From an uncultured Spirochaetales bacterium (GTDB lineage: Bacteria; Spirochaetota; Spirochaetia; Sphaerochaetales; Sphaerochaetaceae), in NCBI GenBank assembly GCA_949287505.1, contig CASEGX010000106.1, forward strand, positions 1-64,000: DNA of 64,000 nucleotides. The letters are read 5' to 3'. The notes beneath the pieces were generated by a model. It saw nothing but the letters and a program-made list of their open reading frames with translations. It did no database searches and was not told the DNA's origin. Both the position numbers and the translations under genes were made by a program. Below, piece by piece: positions 31,141-40,667 of this stretch. Every line of letters starts with the position of its first letter. The first letter of the stretch is position 1.

Positions 31141-32697
31141 TCAGCAGTTCTTTGCTTCTTCGAATTCTTTCTGTATCACCTCATCCGGTTCTCCGGATAT
31201 CAGGGATACCACCACTATGAATATGGATGATACGATGAATGCAGGAAGCAGCTCGTAGATTCCCCATATTCCGCCCATCGGCTTTATGAGGAAGTTCCAG
31301 ACAAACACCATCACACCGCCTGATAGCATACCTGCAACCGCTCCGGCTCTTGTGGTTCTCTTCCAGAACAGGGAGAAGAGCATAAGAGGTCCGAATGTCG
31401 CACCGAATCCTGCCCATGCAAAGCTTACAATCGTGAAGATTATACTATCCTCATCCAGAGCGATGATAGCACCGAGGAAAGCTATGATAAGAAGCGCTGC
31501 ACGTCCGACATGCATTATTTCCTTATCAGAGGCATTCTTCCTGAAGACCCTCTGCCAGAGATTCTTTGAGAATGCGGAGGCCGCAATAAGCAGATATGAG
31601 TCAGAACTCGAGATGGTTGCTGCAAGTATTCCAGCACTTACAAGGCCTGCGAAAAGCGGGTGCAGAAGTATCGATGCAAGGTGGGAGAAGATGTTCTCTG
31701 CATCGGAGTTCGTGACGAACTCTGTAGGAATGAAAGCCCTTCCGATAAGACCGATGAGGATGGCTGAGGCGAGAGAGATTATTACCCATACAGTTGCAAT
31801 ACGGCGGCTCTTCGTCAGTTCATCCTTGTGCCTGATAGCCATGAAGCGTAACAGAACCTGTGGCATTCCGAAGTATCCAAGGCCCCAGGCAAGCATTGAG
31901 AGTGCGGATATGATGCTGTATGTGGAAGCTTCCCCGAAAAGCGGTGTTCCATTCTGTATGATCTGTTCTCCGGCTTCATTGAGCACAGGTGTTGAGATGT
32001 TGAAGAACTCCAGGAAGCCCGGGATTGCGTTCAGATTCTCGAATACAGCTCCGAGTCCTCCTGCTGCTATCGTTCCAAGTGTCAGTATGATGACAAGCGC
32101 AAGCACCATGACAACCGCCTGCATGAAATCACTGGCGCTCTCTGCAAGGAAGCCACCCAGGAATGTATAGATCACGACAAACAGGGCTCCTATTATCATC
32201 ATGGTCTTGTAGTCGACACCGAAAAGCGATGAGAAGAGCTTGCCGCATGTGACAAAGCAGCTTGCAGCGTATACACAGAAGAAGATAAGGATAAAGAGAG
32301 AGGAGATGGTCATGATAACTTTCTTCTTCTCGTGGAAACGGTTACTGAAGAAATCTGGCAATGTTATGGCGTTGCCGGCTATCTCGGAGTAGTGTCTGAG
32401 CCTTCTTGCGACAATAAGCCAGTTGACGTATGTTCCCACTGCCAGTCCGGCAGCAGTCCAGAAAGCATCTGCAAGTCCTGTCCAGTATGCAAGTCCTGGC
32501 AATCCCATCAGCAGCCATCCGCTCATATCAGATGCTTCTGCACTGAAAGCGGCAACCCATGGTCCCAGTGATCTTCCTCCAAGATAATAGTTTTCTGAAT
32601 TCTCATTTGCGCGTTTTGCGAAGTAAACACCTATACCTATAACAACTCCGATATAGAGAATCATGGTAATCAGTGTCTGTATCTGACTTGAGTCCAT
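31141..32697 (-). CDS. putP: sodium/solute symporter (PutP-like, SSS family)
   Basis: Sodium-coupled uptake protein of 518 residues with about 13 TM segments. The NSENYYLGGRSLGPWVAAFSAEASDMSGWLLMGLPG region is characteristic of sodium/proline symporter PutP, including the Asp in SDMSGW that corresponds to the sodium-site Asp55. A Ser-rich TM8 segment (GILAATISSSDSYLLIAASA) supplies the conserved SSSD. The ATG at 32697 follows GGAGG. It stands alone; proline is the likely but unproven substrate. Confidence 0.88.
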   Translation of the reverse strand: MDSSQIQTLITMILYIGVVIGIGVYFAKRANENSENYYLGGRSLGPWVAAFSAEASDMSGWLLMGLPGLAYWTGLADAFWTAAGLAVGTYVNWLIVARRLRHYSEIAGNAITLPDFFSNRFHEKKKVIMTISSLFILIFFCVYAASCFVTCGKLFSSLFGVDYKTMMIIGALFVVIYTFLGGFLAESASDFMQAVVMVLALVIILTLGTIAAGGLGAVFENLNAIPGFLEFFNISTPVLNEAGEQIIQNGTPLFGEASTYSIISALSMLAWGLGYFGMPQVLLRFMAIRHKDELTKSRRIATVWVIISLASAILIGLIGRAFIPTEFVTNSDAENIFSHLASILLHPLFAGLVSAGILAATISSSDSYLLIAASAFSKNLWQRVFRKNASDKEIMHVGRAALLIIAFLGAIIALDEDSIIFTIVSFAWAGFGATFGPLMLFSLFWKRTTRAGAVAGMLSGGVMVFVWNFLIKPMGGIWGIYELLPAFIVSSIFIVVVSLISGEPDEVIQKEFEEAKNC

Positions 32698-32950
32698 CAG
32701 AACCTCCAAACGTGGATTTTTAGGTCAATATTATATGAAATAGCAAAGAGATGATAGAGTTAATCTGTTTTTTATGAGATTCTGCCGGTATATTCACAGA
32801 ATAATGCGTGTATCAGCTCTGCGTTGCATGGAATTAACAATCAGCATAATCAATTTTCATTGATTTAAACCAAGTCTAACACATAGCTGCAGGATGGAGC
32901 GAAGTCATTCTGATAGCTTTTAGCTGTAAATCCCTTCTATGGAGGATCAA

Positions 32951-34414
32951 ATGAAAAGGATTACAGCAGTATTGATGTCTCTTATCCTTCTTGCTTCTTT
33001 CGTTTCAGCTAATGGAGGCACGGAAGCAGAGCGTGTTATCAGAGAGAGCGTGGAGAATGCATCTCCTAAGTATGTATTCATGTTCATAGGCGATGGAATG
33101 AGCTCTCCGCAGACAAACTCTGCTCAGGTTTATAATGGCAGAAACGAGTCAGGCCTTGTTGAGCTTAAGGAGCTTACATTCACTCAGTTCCCTGTTGTTG
33201 GCCTGCAGTACACCCAGGATTCGACATCCTTCTGCCCTGACTCAGCTTCCACTGCAACTTCTCTTTCGTCCGGTTACAAGACTCACAGTGGAGTCATCGG
33301 AATGGGAGTGGACAGAGTCACACCGGGTACTACCATTGCAGAGATGCTTCATGACAAGGGCTGGAAAATCGGTATTGTCTCTACTGTCACCATCAACCAT
33401 GCAACTCCTGCCGCATTCTATGCCCATATAGCTTCCAGAAACGATTACTATGATATCGGACTTCAGATGGCGGATTCCGGATTTGAGTATTTTGCAGGTG
33501 GCAGCATCAATCAGGCAGAGAATGGAGACAAGTCCGTTTATGAAGTCCTTGAAGACAATGGATACCTTGTGACAAATGACAAGGATACCATCCTCAGCCT
33601 CAACGGAGACAGCGGTAAGGTCTATGCTTACAGCCCGGTTTTGCAGGATGACGGTGCAATGCCTTATGACATCGATGCTCCTGCTGATTCTCTCAGGCTT
33701 AAGGATTTCGTCAGGAAGGGCATAGATGTTCTCTACAATGAAACAGGCTTTTTCATGATGGTCGAGGGTGGCAAGATCGACTGGGCTGGGCACGCAAATG
33801 ATGCAGTTGCAAACATGAGTGACACACTTGCACTCGATGAGGCTGTCGAGGTTGCCGTAGAGTTTGCGAAGGACCATCCGGATGAGACGCTGATTATAGT
33901 CACAGGCGATCATGAGACAGGTGGTATGACAATCGGGTATGCTGCAACAGGATATAACACAGCTTTCGATATCCTCCGCGCCCAGAAGTGTTCCTATATC
34001 CAGTTCGACAGCTATGTAGAGGACGCAAAGGCTGATGGTTCATTCTCCTTTGATGACATGATGGCAATGGTGGAGGAGTACTTTGGTCTTGTTGCTCCTG
34101 GTAAGACAGCTGCAAATGAAGCTCTTGTGATGAATGATTATGAGTATGCAAAGCTTCAGAAAGCATATGCCGATGACCAGAGCGGAAACACTGATGGATA
34201 TGAGGAGTCTCTTCTCTATGGCGGATACAGCCCGATAAGCGTGACACTCACACATATCTTGAATAACAAGGCTGGTATTGGCTGGACAAGCTATGCACAC
34301 ACAGGACTTCCAGTACCGGTATATGCATATGGTGAGGGTGCAGAGTTCTTTATCGGAGCATATGACAACACGGAAGTTGCACACAAGCTTATGGATCTTA
34401 CAGACGCAAGGTAA
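32951..34414 (+). CDS. alkaline phosphatase (PhoA family)
   Basis: Secreted phosphomonoesterase of 487 residues. A signal peptide (MKRITAVLMSLILLASFVSA) is followed by NGGTEAE without a lipobox cysteine. Metal and active-site motifs are present: FIGDGMS (Asp48), the nucleophile in CPDSASTATSLSSG (Ser98), VEGGKIDWAGHAND, VTGDHETGG and a late His in YAHTGLPVPVYA. The ATG at 32951 follows GGAGGATCAA. Gene-free DNA of about 250 bp upstream has no Pho box I could recognise. It ends at the terminator at 34433. Confidence 0.93.
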   Translation: MKRITAVLMSLILLASFVSANGGTEAERVIRESVENASPKYVFMFIGDGMSSPQTNSAQVYNGRNESGLVELKELTFTQFPVVGLQYTQDSTSFCPDSASTATSLSSGYKTHSGVIGMGVDRVTPGTTIAEMLHDKGWKIGIVSTVTINHATPAAFYAHIASRNDYYDIGLQMADSGFEYFAGGSINQAENGDKSVYEVLEDNGYLVTNDKDTILSLNGDSGKVYAYSPVLQDDGAMPYDIDAPADSLRLKDFVRKGIDVLYNETGFFMMVEGGKIDWAGHANDAVANMSDTLALDEAVEVAVEFAKDHPDETLIIVTGDHETGGMTIGYAATGYNTAFDILRAQKCSYIQFDSYVEDAKADGSFSFDDMMAMVEEYFGLVAPGKTAANEALVMNDYEYAKLQKAYADDQSGNTDGYEESLLYGGYSPISVTLTHILNNKAGIGWTSYAHTGLPVPVYAYGEGAEFFIGAYDNTEVAHKLMDLTDAR

Positions 34415-34432
34415 GATTGATCTCTGAATCAA

Positions 34433-34460
34433 GGGGAGACTTCGGCCTCCCCATTTTGTC
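34433..34460 (+). terminator. terminator of the alkaline phosphatase gene
   Basis: GGGGAG and CTCCCC pair around ACTTCGGC, followed by ATTTTGTCTT. The T-tract ends at the start codon of the next gene. Confidence 0.8.
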
Positions 34461-34462
34461 TT

Positions 34463-35599
34463 ATGAAAACTGCAGATAGAAAGAAGAATATTGCATTCAT
34501 AGTAGCTTTTGCACTCGCATCCCTTGTTCTTATACTCATTCCTACAGGATTTGAGAGAAGTATCTATGTGAATGCTGAAGGAGCTAGGGCAGAGGTGCTG
34601 TCAACGGATGACAGTACAATCATTCAGACCGGTCTTTTCCGTACCGGTGACCAGCGTTGCAGAGTCCGGATACTTTCAGGAGAACACAAGGGTCTTGAGA
34701 TGGACGGTATAAACCTGCTTTCCGGGAGCCTCAAGGATGATAAGGTTTTTGTTCCTGGAGATATTGCATGGGTTCTGATTGAGAGGGATTCGGATGATAA
34801 TCCCATATTCATAAACATGATTGATTACTACCGTATGGATAAGGAAGTTATTCTGATTGCTCTTTTTGTCTTAGCTCTTGTTGCTTTCAGCGGTTTACGC
34901 GGTGTCAGGATGGTGCTTTCCTTTGTCTTTGCTTTCCTTTCGATCTGGAAACTTCTGATACCCGCAATTCTCAATGGTATGAATCCTCTTTTCATGTGCG
35001 TTGCAGTGCTCATTCTCCTTACTCTTGTCACGCTGCCAATGGTTTCCGGCATGAACAGAAGATCCCTTGCGGCAATTCTCGGTTCAATAAGTGCCATTCT
35101 TCTTACTGTAATGATTTCGGTATTCATGACGCATTATCTGCGCATTCATGGATCTGTTCTCGAAATGAGTGAGTCCTTGCTTTATAGCGGCTTCATGGAC
35201 CTTGACCTCACTTCTCTTTTCTCGGGAGTAGTGTGTCTTTCGGCAGGTGGAGCGATCATGGATCTGTCGATAGATGTATCTGCTGCGATGTGGGAAGTCC
35301 GGGAACATTCTCCTGAAACATCCGGCGCGGCTCTGTTCAAGTCCGCCATGGAAGTGGGAAAAGCTGGAGTGGGGACACAGATCACAACACTTCTGCTTGC
35401 ATATATGGGCAGTTATCTTACCCTTATGATGGTGTATATGGCACAGGCAACGCCGAAAGGAAACATATTCACTTCGAAATCCATCGCTGCTGAAATCCTG
35501 CAGACCCTGGTGGGTTCTTTTGGTATAGTGCTTGTAACACCTCTGACAGCTCTGATTGGTATGCTGCTTTTCAGAATAAAGAAGACTCCCGTGAGATGA
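34463..35599 (+). CDS. YibE/F-family membrane protein
   Basis: Membrane protein of 378 residues with an N-terminal TM segment, an extracytoplasmic beta-rich domain (about residues 35-120) and some seven C-terminal TM segments with the YibE/F motifs LSAGGAIMDLSIDVSAAMWEV and KAGVGTQITTLLLAYMGSY. The function of the family is unknown; transport has been suggested. The ATG follows the upstream terminator directly and has no Shine-Dalgarno sequence, so how it is expressed is unclear (read-through or an overlapping promoter). It is terminated at 35618. Confidence 0.85.
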   Translation: MKTADRKKNIAFIVAFALASLVLILIPTGFERSIYVNAEGARAEVLSTDDSTIIQTGLFRTGDQRCRVRILSGEHKGLEMDGINLLSGSLKDDKVFVPGDIAWVLIERDSDDNPIFINMIDYYRMDKEVILIALFVLALVAFSGLRGVRMVLSFVFAFLSIWKLLIPAILNGMNPLFMCVAVLILLTLVTLPMVSGMNRRSLAAILGSISAILLTVMISVFMTHYLRIHGSVLEMSESLLYSGFMDLDLTSLFSGVVCLSAGGAIMDLSIDVSAAMWEVREHSPETSGAALFKSAMEVGKAGVGTQITTLLLAYMGSYLTLMMVYMAQATPKGNIFTSKSIAAEILQTLVGSFGIVLVTPLTALIGMLLFRIKKTPVR

Positions 35600-35617
35600 A
35601 AAATTCTTTGTTTAAGA

Positions 35618-35640
35618 AAAAACGACAAGAATCGTTTTTC
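35618..35640 (+). terminator. terminator of the YibE/F gene
   Basis: AAAAACGA and TCGTTTTT form a perfect 8-bp stem around a 6-nt loop with A and T tracts built in, so it can act in both directions. Confidence 0.7.
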
Positions 35641-35643
35641 CTA

Positions 35644-35672
35644 TTGCAATAATTTCTGGAAACTGCTATTTT
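35644..35672 (+). promoter_or_regulatory. promoter of tRNA-Phe
   Basis: TTGCAA (35644-35649), 17 bp, TATTTT (35667-35672), with the tRNA beginning 22 nt further on. Confidence 0.6.
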
Positions 35673-35694
35673 TCCCTTGTTGCTCAAATGCAAT

Positions 35695-35767
35695 GCCGCT
35701 TTAGCTCAGTTGGTAGAGCAAAGGACTGAAAATCCTTGTGTCCCTGGTTCGATTCCTGGAGGCGGCA
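35695..35767 (+). tRNA. tRNA-Phe (GAA)
   Basis: A 73-nt cloverleaf with acceptor GCCGCTT/AGGCGGC, D stem GCTC/GAGC, anticodon stem AAGGA/TCCTT and loop CTGAAAA (anticodon GAA). CCA is not encoded. The T stem reads CCTGG on both sides, which leaves a U51-U63 mismatch at its centre; the rest is regular. It is followed by its own terminator. Confidence 0.95.
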
Positions 35768-35770
35768 GAA

Positions 35771-35796
35771 AGGCTCCTGAAAGGGAGCTTTTTTAT
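35771..35796 (+). terminator. terminator of tRNA-Phe
   Basis: GGCTCC and GGGAGC pair around TGAAA, followed by a run of six or more T. Confidence 0.85.
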
Positions 35797-36051
35797 ATTA
35801 TGGCATCCCCACTCTTTATGGATAATGGAGTATTTGCCTCGATTCACTTCTTTTCTTCCCCATCTGTCAGATCCTAATCCTTCAAGAAAACAAGCAGATT
35901 GCAATTTGTACGAAGGCTCTGTCTTCCTGTCTCTATATTGATTTTCAATTATGGTACTTACCATCAAGAAAACATTGCTTACCAATTCCTCGTGTTTATT
36001 AGCTGAGAACCAAACTTTCTTTCATGTGGTGCATCATTGATTGTGATTTGA
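35797..36051. other. gene-free stretch after tRNA-Phe
   Basis: About 250 bp without a credible gene, repeat or strong hairpin. Frames through it on either strand lack ribosome-binding sites and run into the tRNA. Confidence 0.5.
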
Positions 36052-36057
36052 TAGAAT
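36049..36057 (+). promoter_or_regulatory. extended -10 promoter of the small membrane protein gene
   Basis: TGA-TAGAAT (36049-36057) ends 6 nt before the ATG at 36064. No clear -35 was seen, as is usual for extended -10 promoters. It would make a leaderless mRNA. Confidence 0.45.
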
Positions 36058-36063
36058 GCATGT

Positions 36064-36468
36064 ATGTTTGGAACTGGTAAAGGCTTCTTCGGAGGGCTTA
36101 TAGGGCTCTTCTTTTTCTCAATCATCGTATTCTTCGTCATCTATTTGCTTGTGCCTGATGTATCAATCAGATTCTTCGGTATTTCCGTTAATTCCGATGA
36201 ATATGTCGATGAGACAATAAACCAGTCCCTTTCCGAGATGAACCTGCCTGAAGGAATTCTTTCAGATCTGCAGGCATATTTCACTTCAGATGAGGGCAAG
36301 GCATATCTTGAGAATGCAACAGATGCTGTAGGGAACGGTGCTGATAAAATCATTTCATTTGTGAAATCAGACAGCTTCAGAGGCGTCGTTAACAGCGCGG
36401 GCAATGCGATTGCCTCCGGCGCTCAGAGTGTCTCTGACTTCTTTTCATCGTCTGGTGAAGCTCAATGA
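36064..36468 (+). CDS. small single-TM protein of unknown function
   Basis: A 134-residue protein not recognised. It has a Gly-rich start (MFGTGKGFFGGLIGL), one TM segment at about residues 11-32, then an acidic soluble domain and a Ser/Ala/Gly-rich helical tail (VNSAGNAIASGAQSVSDFF). No Shine-Dalgarno sequence is present. Its stop codon overlaps the start of the MBL hydrolase gene by 4 bp, and polA and coaE follow, so it heads a housekeeping operon. Coding is supported by the overlap, codon use and an extended -10 at the right distance. Confidence 0.7.
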   Translation: MFGTGKGFFGGLIGLFFFSIIVFFVIYLLVPDVSIRFFGISVNSDEYVDETINQSLSEMNLPEGILSDLQAYFTSDEGKAYLENATDAVGNGADKIISFVKSDSFRGVVNSAGNAIASGAQSVSDFFSSSGEAQ

Positions 36469-37235
36469 CGCGTATTGAGTTCCTTGGCACGGGGACAAGC
36501 CATGGTGTTCCTGTCATAGGCTGCCATTGTCCTGTATGCTCATCATCCGATCCCCGGGATAAACGCTGGAGATCCTCTGTCTGGATAACCCGTGGCAACA
36601 CCTCAGTTGTCATCGACACAGGCTATGAGTTCAGGCTTCAGGCTCTGCGTGCAGGTCTTGAACGGCTCGATGCAGTCCTGTATACGCATCAGCACTCGGA
36701 TCATCTGATGGGACTGGATGACCTGAGGGTTTTCACGGATGACGAGAAACTCCCTGTCTATGGTTTTTCCTCGACGCTTTCCGCAATTGAGAGAATATTT
36801 CCATATGCCTTTACCGATATGCCTTATAAAGGCGTCCCGAGACTATTGAAGCATGAGGTCGGGGAAGGTGAGACTTTCCGTATCGGGGAGATTGAGTTTA
36901 CAGCCATTCCTGTAATGCATGGCTGTATGCGGATCTCTGGTTACCGTTTTGGAAGCGCCGCTTATATCACTGATGCTTCAGATATCCTCTATGAGGAGAA
37001 CAGGAAATATCTTGATGGAATAAAAACATTGATAATAGGTGCTCTCCGTGACAAACCGCACTGGAGCCATTCCACTTTTGCCCAGGCAATTGAGAATGCA
37101 GAGCGTATAGGAGCTGAGAATGTCTATTTTACTCATATAAACCATGCAACATCTGCATCTGAGATTGAAAGACGTTTCTATCCGCGGGCCAGAGGGGCAT
37201 ATGATACACTTGTTTTGGAGGTAGATGATGAGTGA
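36465..37235 (+). CDS. MBL-fold metallohydrolase (PhnP-like)
   Basis: A 256-residue metallo-beta-lactamase-fold phosphodiesterase of the PhnP group. The GTGTSHGVPVIGCHCPVC start is diagnostic, including the Cys-x-Cys-x-x-Cys structural zinc site of PhnP. The dinuclear metal motif is THQHSDH, with later metal ligands in VMHGCM, ITDAS and THINH. PhnP cleaves cyclic phosphates, but without other phn genes here the substrate is unknown. It overlaps the preceding gene by 4 bp and polA by 8 bp. Confidence 0.9.
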   Translation: MTRIEFLGTGTSHGVPVIGCHCPVCSSSDPRDKRWRSSVWITRGNTSVVIDTGYEFRLQALRAGLERLDAVLYTHQHSDHLMGLDDLRVFTDDEKLPVYGFSSTLSAIERIFPYAFTDMPYKGVPRLLKHEVGEGETFRIGEIEFTAIPVMHGCMRISGYRFGSAAYITDASDILYEENRKYLDGIKTLIIGALRDKPHWSHSTFAQAIENAERIGAENVYFTHINHATSASEIERRFYPRARGAYDTLVLEVDDE

Positions 37236-40071
37236 CGAGCTTTTTTCCGCTTCTGATCTGGATCCTGAGGTCATTGCAAAAGAACGTGAGATGAGAAGCA
37301 TGAAAAAGACCACAGAGAAGAAAGAGGAAACCGTCGCGGCGGTTTCTTTTGATAAGAGGCTCTATATAATCGATGGATATTCAGTGATTTACCGCAATTA
37401 TTTCGCTCATCTGTCAAATCCTCTGACTGACAAGAACGGTGCGAATATAAGCGCGTATTTCGGATTCTTCTCAACGCTTTTCTCGCTCATGTCCGGCTAT
37501 AAGATGGATTATCTTGCCGTTGTCATGGATGAGAAGGCTCCTACGTTCCGCAAGGAAATGTATCCTGATTACAAGGCAAACCGCGATAAGGCCCCGGAGG
37601 ATCTTCATGCACAGGTGCCGATGATAAAAGACACACTTGGCAAGATGCACATTCCATGTCTCTCAAACCCGGGATTTGAAGCTGATGATGTAATTGCAAC
37701 TCTTTCTTCCATTGCTACAAAAGCAGGTATCGAGACTGTCATGGTTACCGGCGATAAGGATCTTTTGCAGCTTGTTTCAGATCATGTCTTTGCGCTCCGT
37801 CCCCCGAGAAAAGGAGAATCCCAGTACAGGTTCTTCCGTTCAGAGGAAGTCCGTGAGGAGTTCGGTATAGGACCTGAGCAGATTGTCGATTACCTTTCCA
37901 TCATCGGCGATAAGGCTGACAACGTTCCGGGAATCAAAGGGCTTGGAGAGAAGGGGGCAATCAAGCTTCTCTCAGAATATGTGACGCTCGATGGTATCTA
38001 TCGTCATGCTGACATGCTTCAGAAAGGCATCAGGAAAAAACTTGAGGAGGGAAAGGCGGATGCAGAGCTTTCCAGGGCTCTCATTGTTCTCCGTAAAGAT
38101 GCGCTTCCCCCTGATTTCGATATAAGTGCGCTTGATACTTCGCTTATTGATCTTACTGCAGGTGCTGGAGACTTTGAGGAGAAGAACTGTCGTTCGCTTC
38201 TCAGGAGAATAGGAAGCAAGCCTCAGAATGCTGCAGAGATAAGGGAAGATAGGAAAGAGAGCGAGAAGATAATTTCAGAGGAAAGGGGTGTTTACAGCGG
38301 CATCACTGATCTTCATGACGTCAGGAAGCATTTTGACAGAGCCGTGCATGATTTTGATGGCATTATAGCAATCGATACAGAAACCACCGGTCTTGAGGAG
38401 GACTCGGAGATAGTCGGTTTCTCTTTTTCCTATGAGAAGGGAAGGGCATATTACGTGCCTCTGGTTGCTGAAGGAAAGGAATATAATTCAAAGGAGAGCG
38501 TGAAGGCGCTTTTCGATGAATATCTTGCAAATGGAAAGCTCAAGGTCATAAATCAGAATATTAAATATGACCTGAAAGCCGTGTGGAGGCTGGGTTCCGA
38601 TATCCACACAATCCTCTTTGATACCATGGTTGCAGCATGGCTCCTTGATTCCAATGCCAATGTATACAACCTTGATGATCTCTCTGCACGGTATCTGGGG
38701 CTTACAACTACTCATTATGAGGATATCGTAGCTAAGGATGAGATATTCTCGGACATTCCTCTTGAGAAAGCTGTTCCATATGGAGCTGAAGACAGTGACA
38801 TGGCTTACCGTCTGTATCTTCTTTTCTCTTCAGAGCTGCGGAAGAAAGGACTTGAGGAAGTCTTCCAGCGTTTTGAGCTGCCACTTATACGTATCCTCGC
38901 GAAGATGGAGGATTATGGAATCCATCTGTCATTTGAACGTATAAATGCTCTGAAGGAGGATATCGATGGTAAGGTCGCAGATCTTGTCAGGAGAATATAT
39001 GATGAAGCTGGGCATGAATTCAATTTGAACAGTACCATGCAGCTTTCAAAAGTCCTTTTCGAGGAAATGGGAATGAAGGCGGGGAAGAAGACGCAGAAAG
39101 GCTATTCTACTGATACTGCGACGCTTGAAGGGCTCAGAGCCGAGGGCGGGGCAATCATCTCCGATATCCTCGATTACAGGCAGCTGTCGAAGCTCAAGAG
39201 CACATATATAGATGTCCTTCCAGCCCTTGCCGATAAAGAAGGCCGCATTCACACTTCATTCCTGCAGACTGGAACTGCAACAGGCAGGCTTTCATCCAGA
39301 AACCCGAATCTTCAGAACATTCCGGTAAGGACGGATGAGGGACGTCTTATCAGGAGCGCGTTCACTCCTGAAACAGGCACTGTGTTCCTTTCTGCCGATT
39401 ACTCACAGATTGAGCTTGTGGTCCTTGCCGATGCCTCGCAGGACCCAGGTCTTATGGAGGCTTTCAATACAGGAACCGATGTACATAGGTATACTGCTTC
39501 AATGATATTCTCCCGTCCGGTTGATGAGATAACCGATCATGAGAGACGCATTGCGAAGACAATCAATTTCGGCATTATGTATGGAATGTCCGCGTTCCGT
39601 CTCTCGAATGAGCTTGGGATATCCCGTAAGGATGCTGCGGCTTTCATAGAGATGTATTTCAACCGCTATTCCGGCGTTAAGAGTTTCGTTGAGCGCATGG
39701 AAGAAGAGGCAAGGAAGAACGGATATGTCAGGACGCGGTTCGGGCATATAAGGGAAGTCTTTGGAATAAACAGCTCAAACAAGGTTGAGAGGGCTGGGGC
39801 GGAGAGAGTTGCTGTAAATACCGTCATACAGGGAACAGCTGCAGAGATAATGAAGCTTGCCATGATATCCATAGACAAGGCGCTTTCCGAAGGCGGATTC
39901 AAGACAAAAACATTGCTGCAGGTCCATGATGAGCTTATATTCGAGGTTCCGGAAAAGGAAAAGGAAGAGATTGCAGCTCTGGTACGGAACCGGATGGAGA
40001 ATGCTGTCAGGCTTTCCGTTCCACTCCGCGCCTCCCTTGAGTTCGGTACTTCCTGGGGAGATATGCACTGA
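37228..40071 (+). CDS. polA: DNA polymerase I
   Basis: Repair and Okazaki-fragment polymerase, 947 residues, with all three activities apparently intact. After a 45-residue Lys/Glu-rich N-terminal extension the 5'-nuclease domain begins with LYIIDGYSVIYRNYF (to about residue 300). The 3'-5' exonuclease has IDTETTG (about residue 381) and later Asp residues in NIKYDLKAV and GAEDSDMAYRLY, so proofreading is likely. The polymerase domain has SADYSQIELVVLA (about 724) and VHDELIF (about 898). The second of two adjacent ATGs is chosen because GGAGG then has a 6-nt spacing. It overlaps both neighbours. Confidence 0.95.
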   Translation: MSDELFSASDLDPEVIAKEREMRSMKKTTEKKEETVAAVSFDKRLYIIDGYSVIYRNYFAHLSNPLTDKNGANISAYFGFFSTLFSLMSGYKMDYLAVVMDEKAPTFRKEMYPDYKANRDKAPEDLHAQVPMIKDTLGKMHIPCLSNPGFEADDVIATLSSIATKAGIETVMVTGDKDLLQLVSDHVFALRPPRKGESQYRFFRSEEVREEFGIGPEQIVDYLSIIGDKADNVPGIKGLGEKGAIKLLSEYVTLDGIYRHADMLQKGIRKKLEEGKADAELSRALIVLRKDALPPDFDISALDTSLIDLTAGAGDFEEKNCRSLLRRIGSKPQNAAEIREDRKESEKIISEERGVYSGITDLHDVRKHFDRAVHDFDGIIAIDTETTGLEEDSEIVGFSFSYEKGRAYYVPLVAEGKEYNSKESVKALFDEYLANGKLKVINQNIKYDLKAVWRLGSDIHTILFDTMVAAWLLDSNANVYNLDDLSARYLGLTTTHYEDIVAKDEIFSDIPLEKAVPYGAEDSDMAYRLYLLFSSELRKKGLEEVFQRFELPLIRILAKMEDYGIHLSFERINALKEDIDGKVADLVRRIYDEAGHEFNLNSTMQLSKVLFEEMGMKAGKKTQKGYSTDTATLEGLRAEGGAIISDILDYRQLSKLKSTYIDVLPALADKEGRIHTSFLQTGTATGRLSSRNPNLQNIPVRTDEGRLIRSAFTPETGTVFLSADYSQIELVVLADASQDPGLMEAFNTGTDVHRYTASMIFSRPVDEITDHERRIAKTINFGIMYGMSAFRLSNELGISRKDAAAFIEMYFNRYSGVKSFVERMEEEARKNGYVRTRFGHIREVFGINSSNKVERAGAERVAVNTVIQGTAAEIMKLAMISIDKALSEGGFKTKTLLQVHDELIFEVPEKEKEEIAALVRNRMENAVRLSVPLRASLEFGTSWGDMH

Positions 40072-40652
40072 TGATCATAGGGCTTACAGGTAAAAGCTGT
40101 GCAGGAAAGGACACTGTCGCAGCACTTCTTCCCAAGGACAGGTTTTATGTCATTGATGTCGATGCATTGGGACATCAGGCGCTTGAATCCAATCATGAAG
40201 CTCTTGAAAAGGCTTTCGGGGCAGAGATATTCCGACAGGATGGCACTGTGGACCGGCATGTGCTTGGTCCCATTGTCTTCTCAGACACTCATAAGCTTGA
40301 GATTCTTAATTCCATCACGCATCCATGGATGAGGGAAGAGGCTTTGCGGGAGGCCCGGGAAGCCGAGAAAAATGGAAAGATTGCTGTCATCAATGCTGCT
40401 CTTCTTGAATCAATGGGTTTTGTGAATGAGTGTGATATGATAATCCTTGTAGTTGCGCCCTACAGCGTTAGGGAAGAGCGGGCACTTAAGAGGGATGGTA
40501 TGACAAAAGAGAAATTCCATGATAGGGCAATGGCTCAGAAGAACATAGGTCTTTCCCTTCTTGAATCCGGGCGTAATATAATTACGATTATCAATGATGC
40601 CGACAAGGAGACAATTTCTCGACAAGTATCATTTCTATGTGCTAAAATTTAG
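40071..40652 (+). CDS. coaE: dephospho-CoA kinase
   Basis: Last step of coenzyme A synthesis, phosphorylating the 3'-OH of dephospho-CoA. It has 193 residues. The Walker A reads GKSCAGKDT, with Asp after GK where Ser/Thr is normal; similar changes occur in other spirochaete CoaE proteins. Other motifs are present: the DVDALGH acid, VDRHVLGPIVFSD, ITHPWMREEA, and LLESG. The start overlaps the polA stop codon (TGATG). It is part of the operon from 36064 to 42275. Confidence 0.88.
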   Translation: MIIGLTGKSCAGKDTVAALLPKDRFYVIDVDALGHQALESNHEALEKAFGAEIFRQDGTVDRHVLGPIVFSDTHKLEILNSITHPWMREEALREAREAEKNGKIAVINAALLESMGFVNECDMIILVVAPYSVREERALKRDGMTKEKFHDRAMAQKNIGLSLLESGRNIITIINDADKETISRQVSFLCAKI

Positions 40653-40667
40653 AAGAAGAGGCTTTTT

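Noticed and set aside
35701-35985. 94-codon minus-strand frame over tRNA-Phe
   Set aside because: It is antisense to the tRNA and has no ribosome-binding site.
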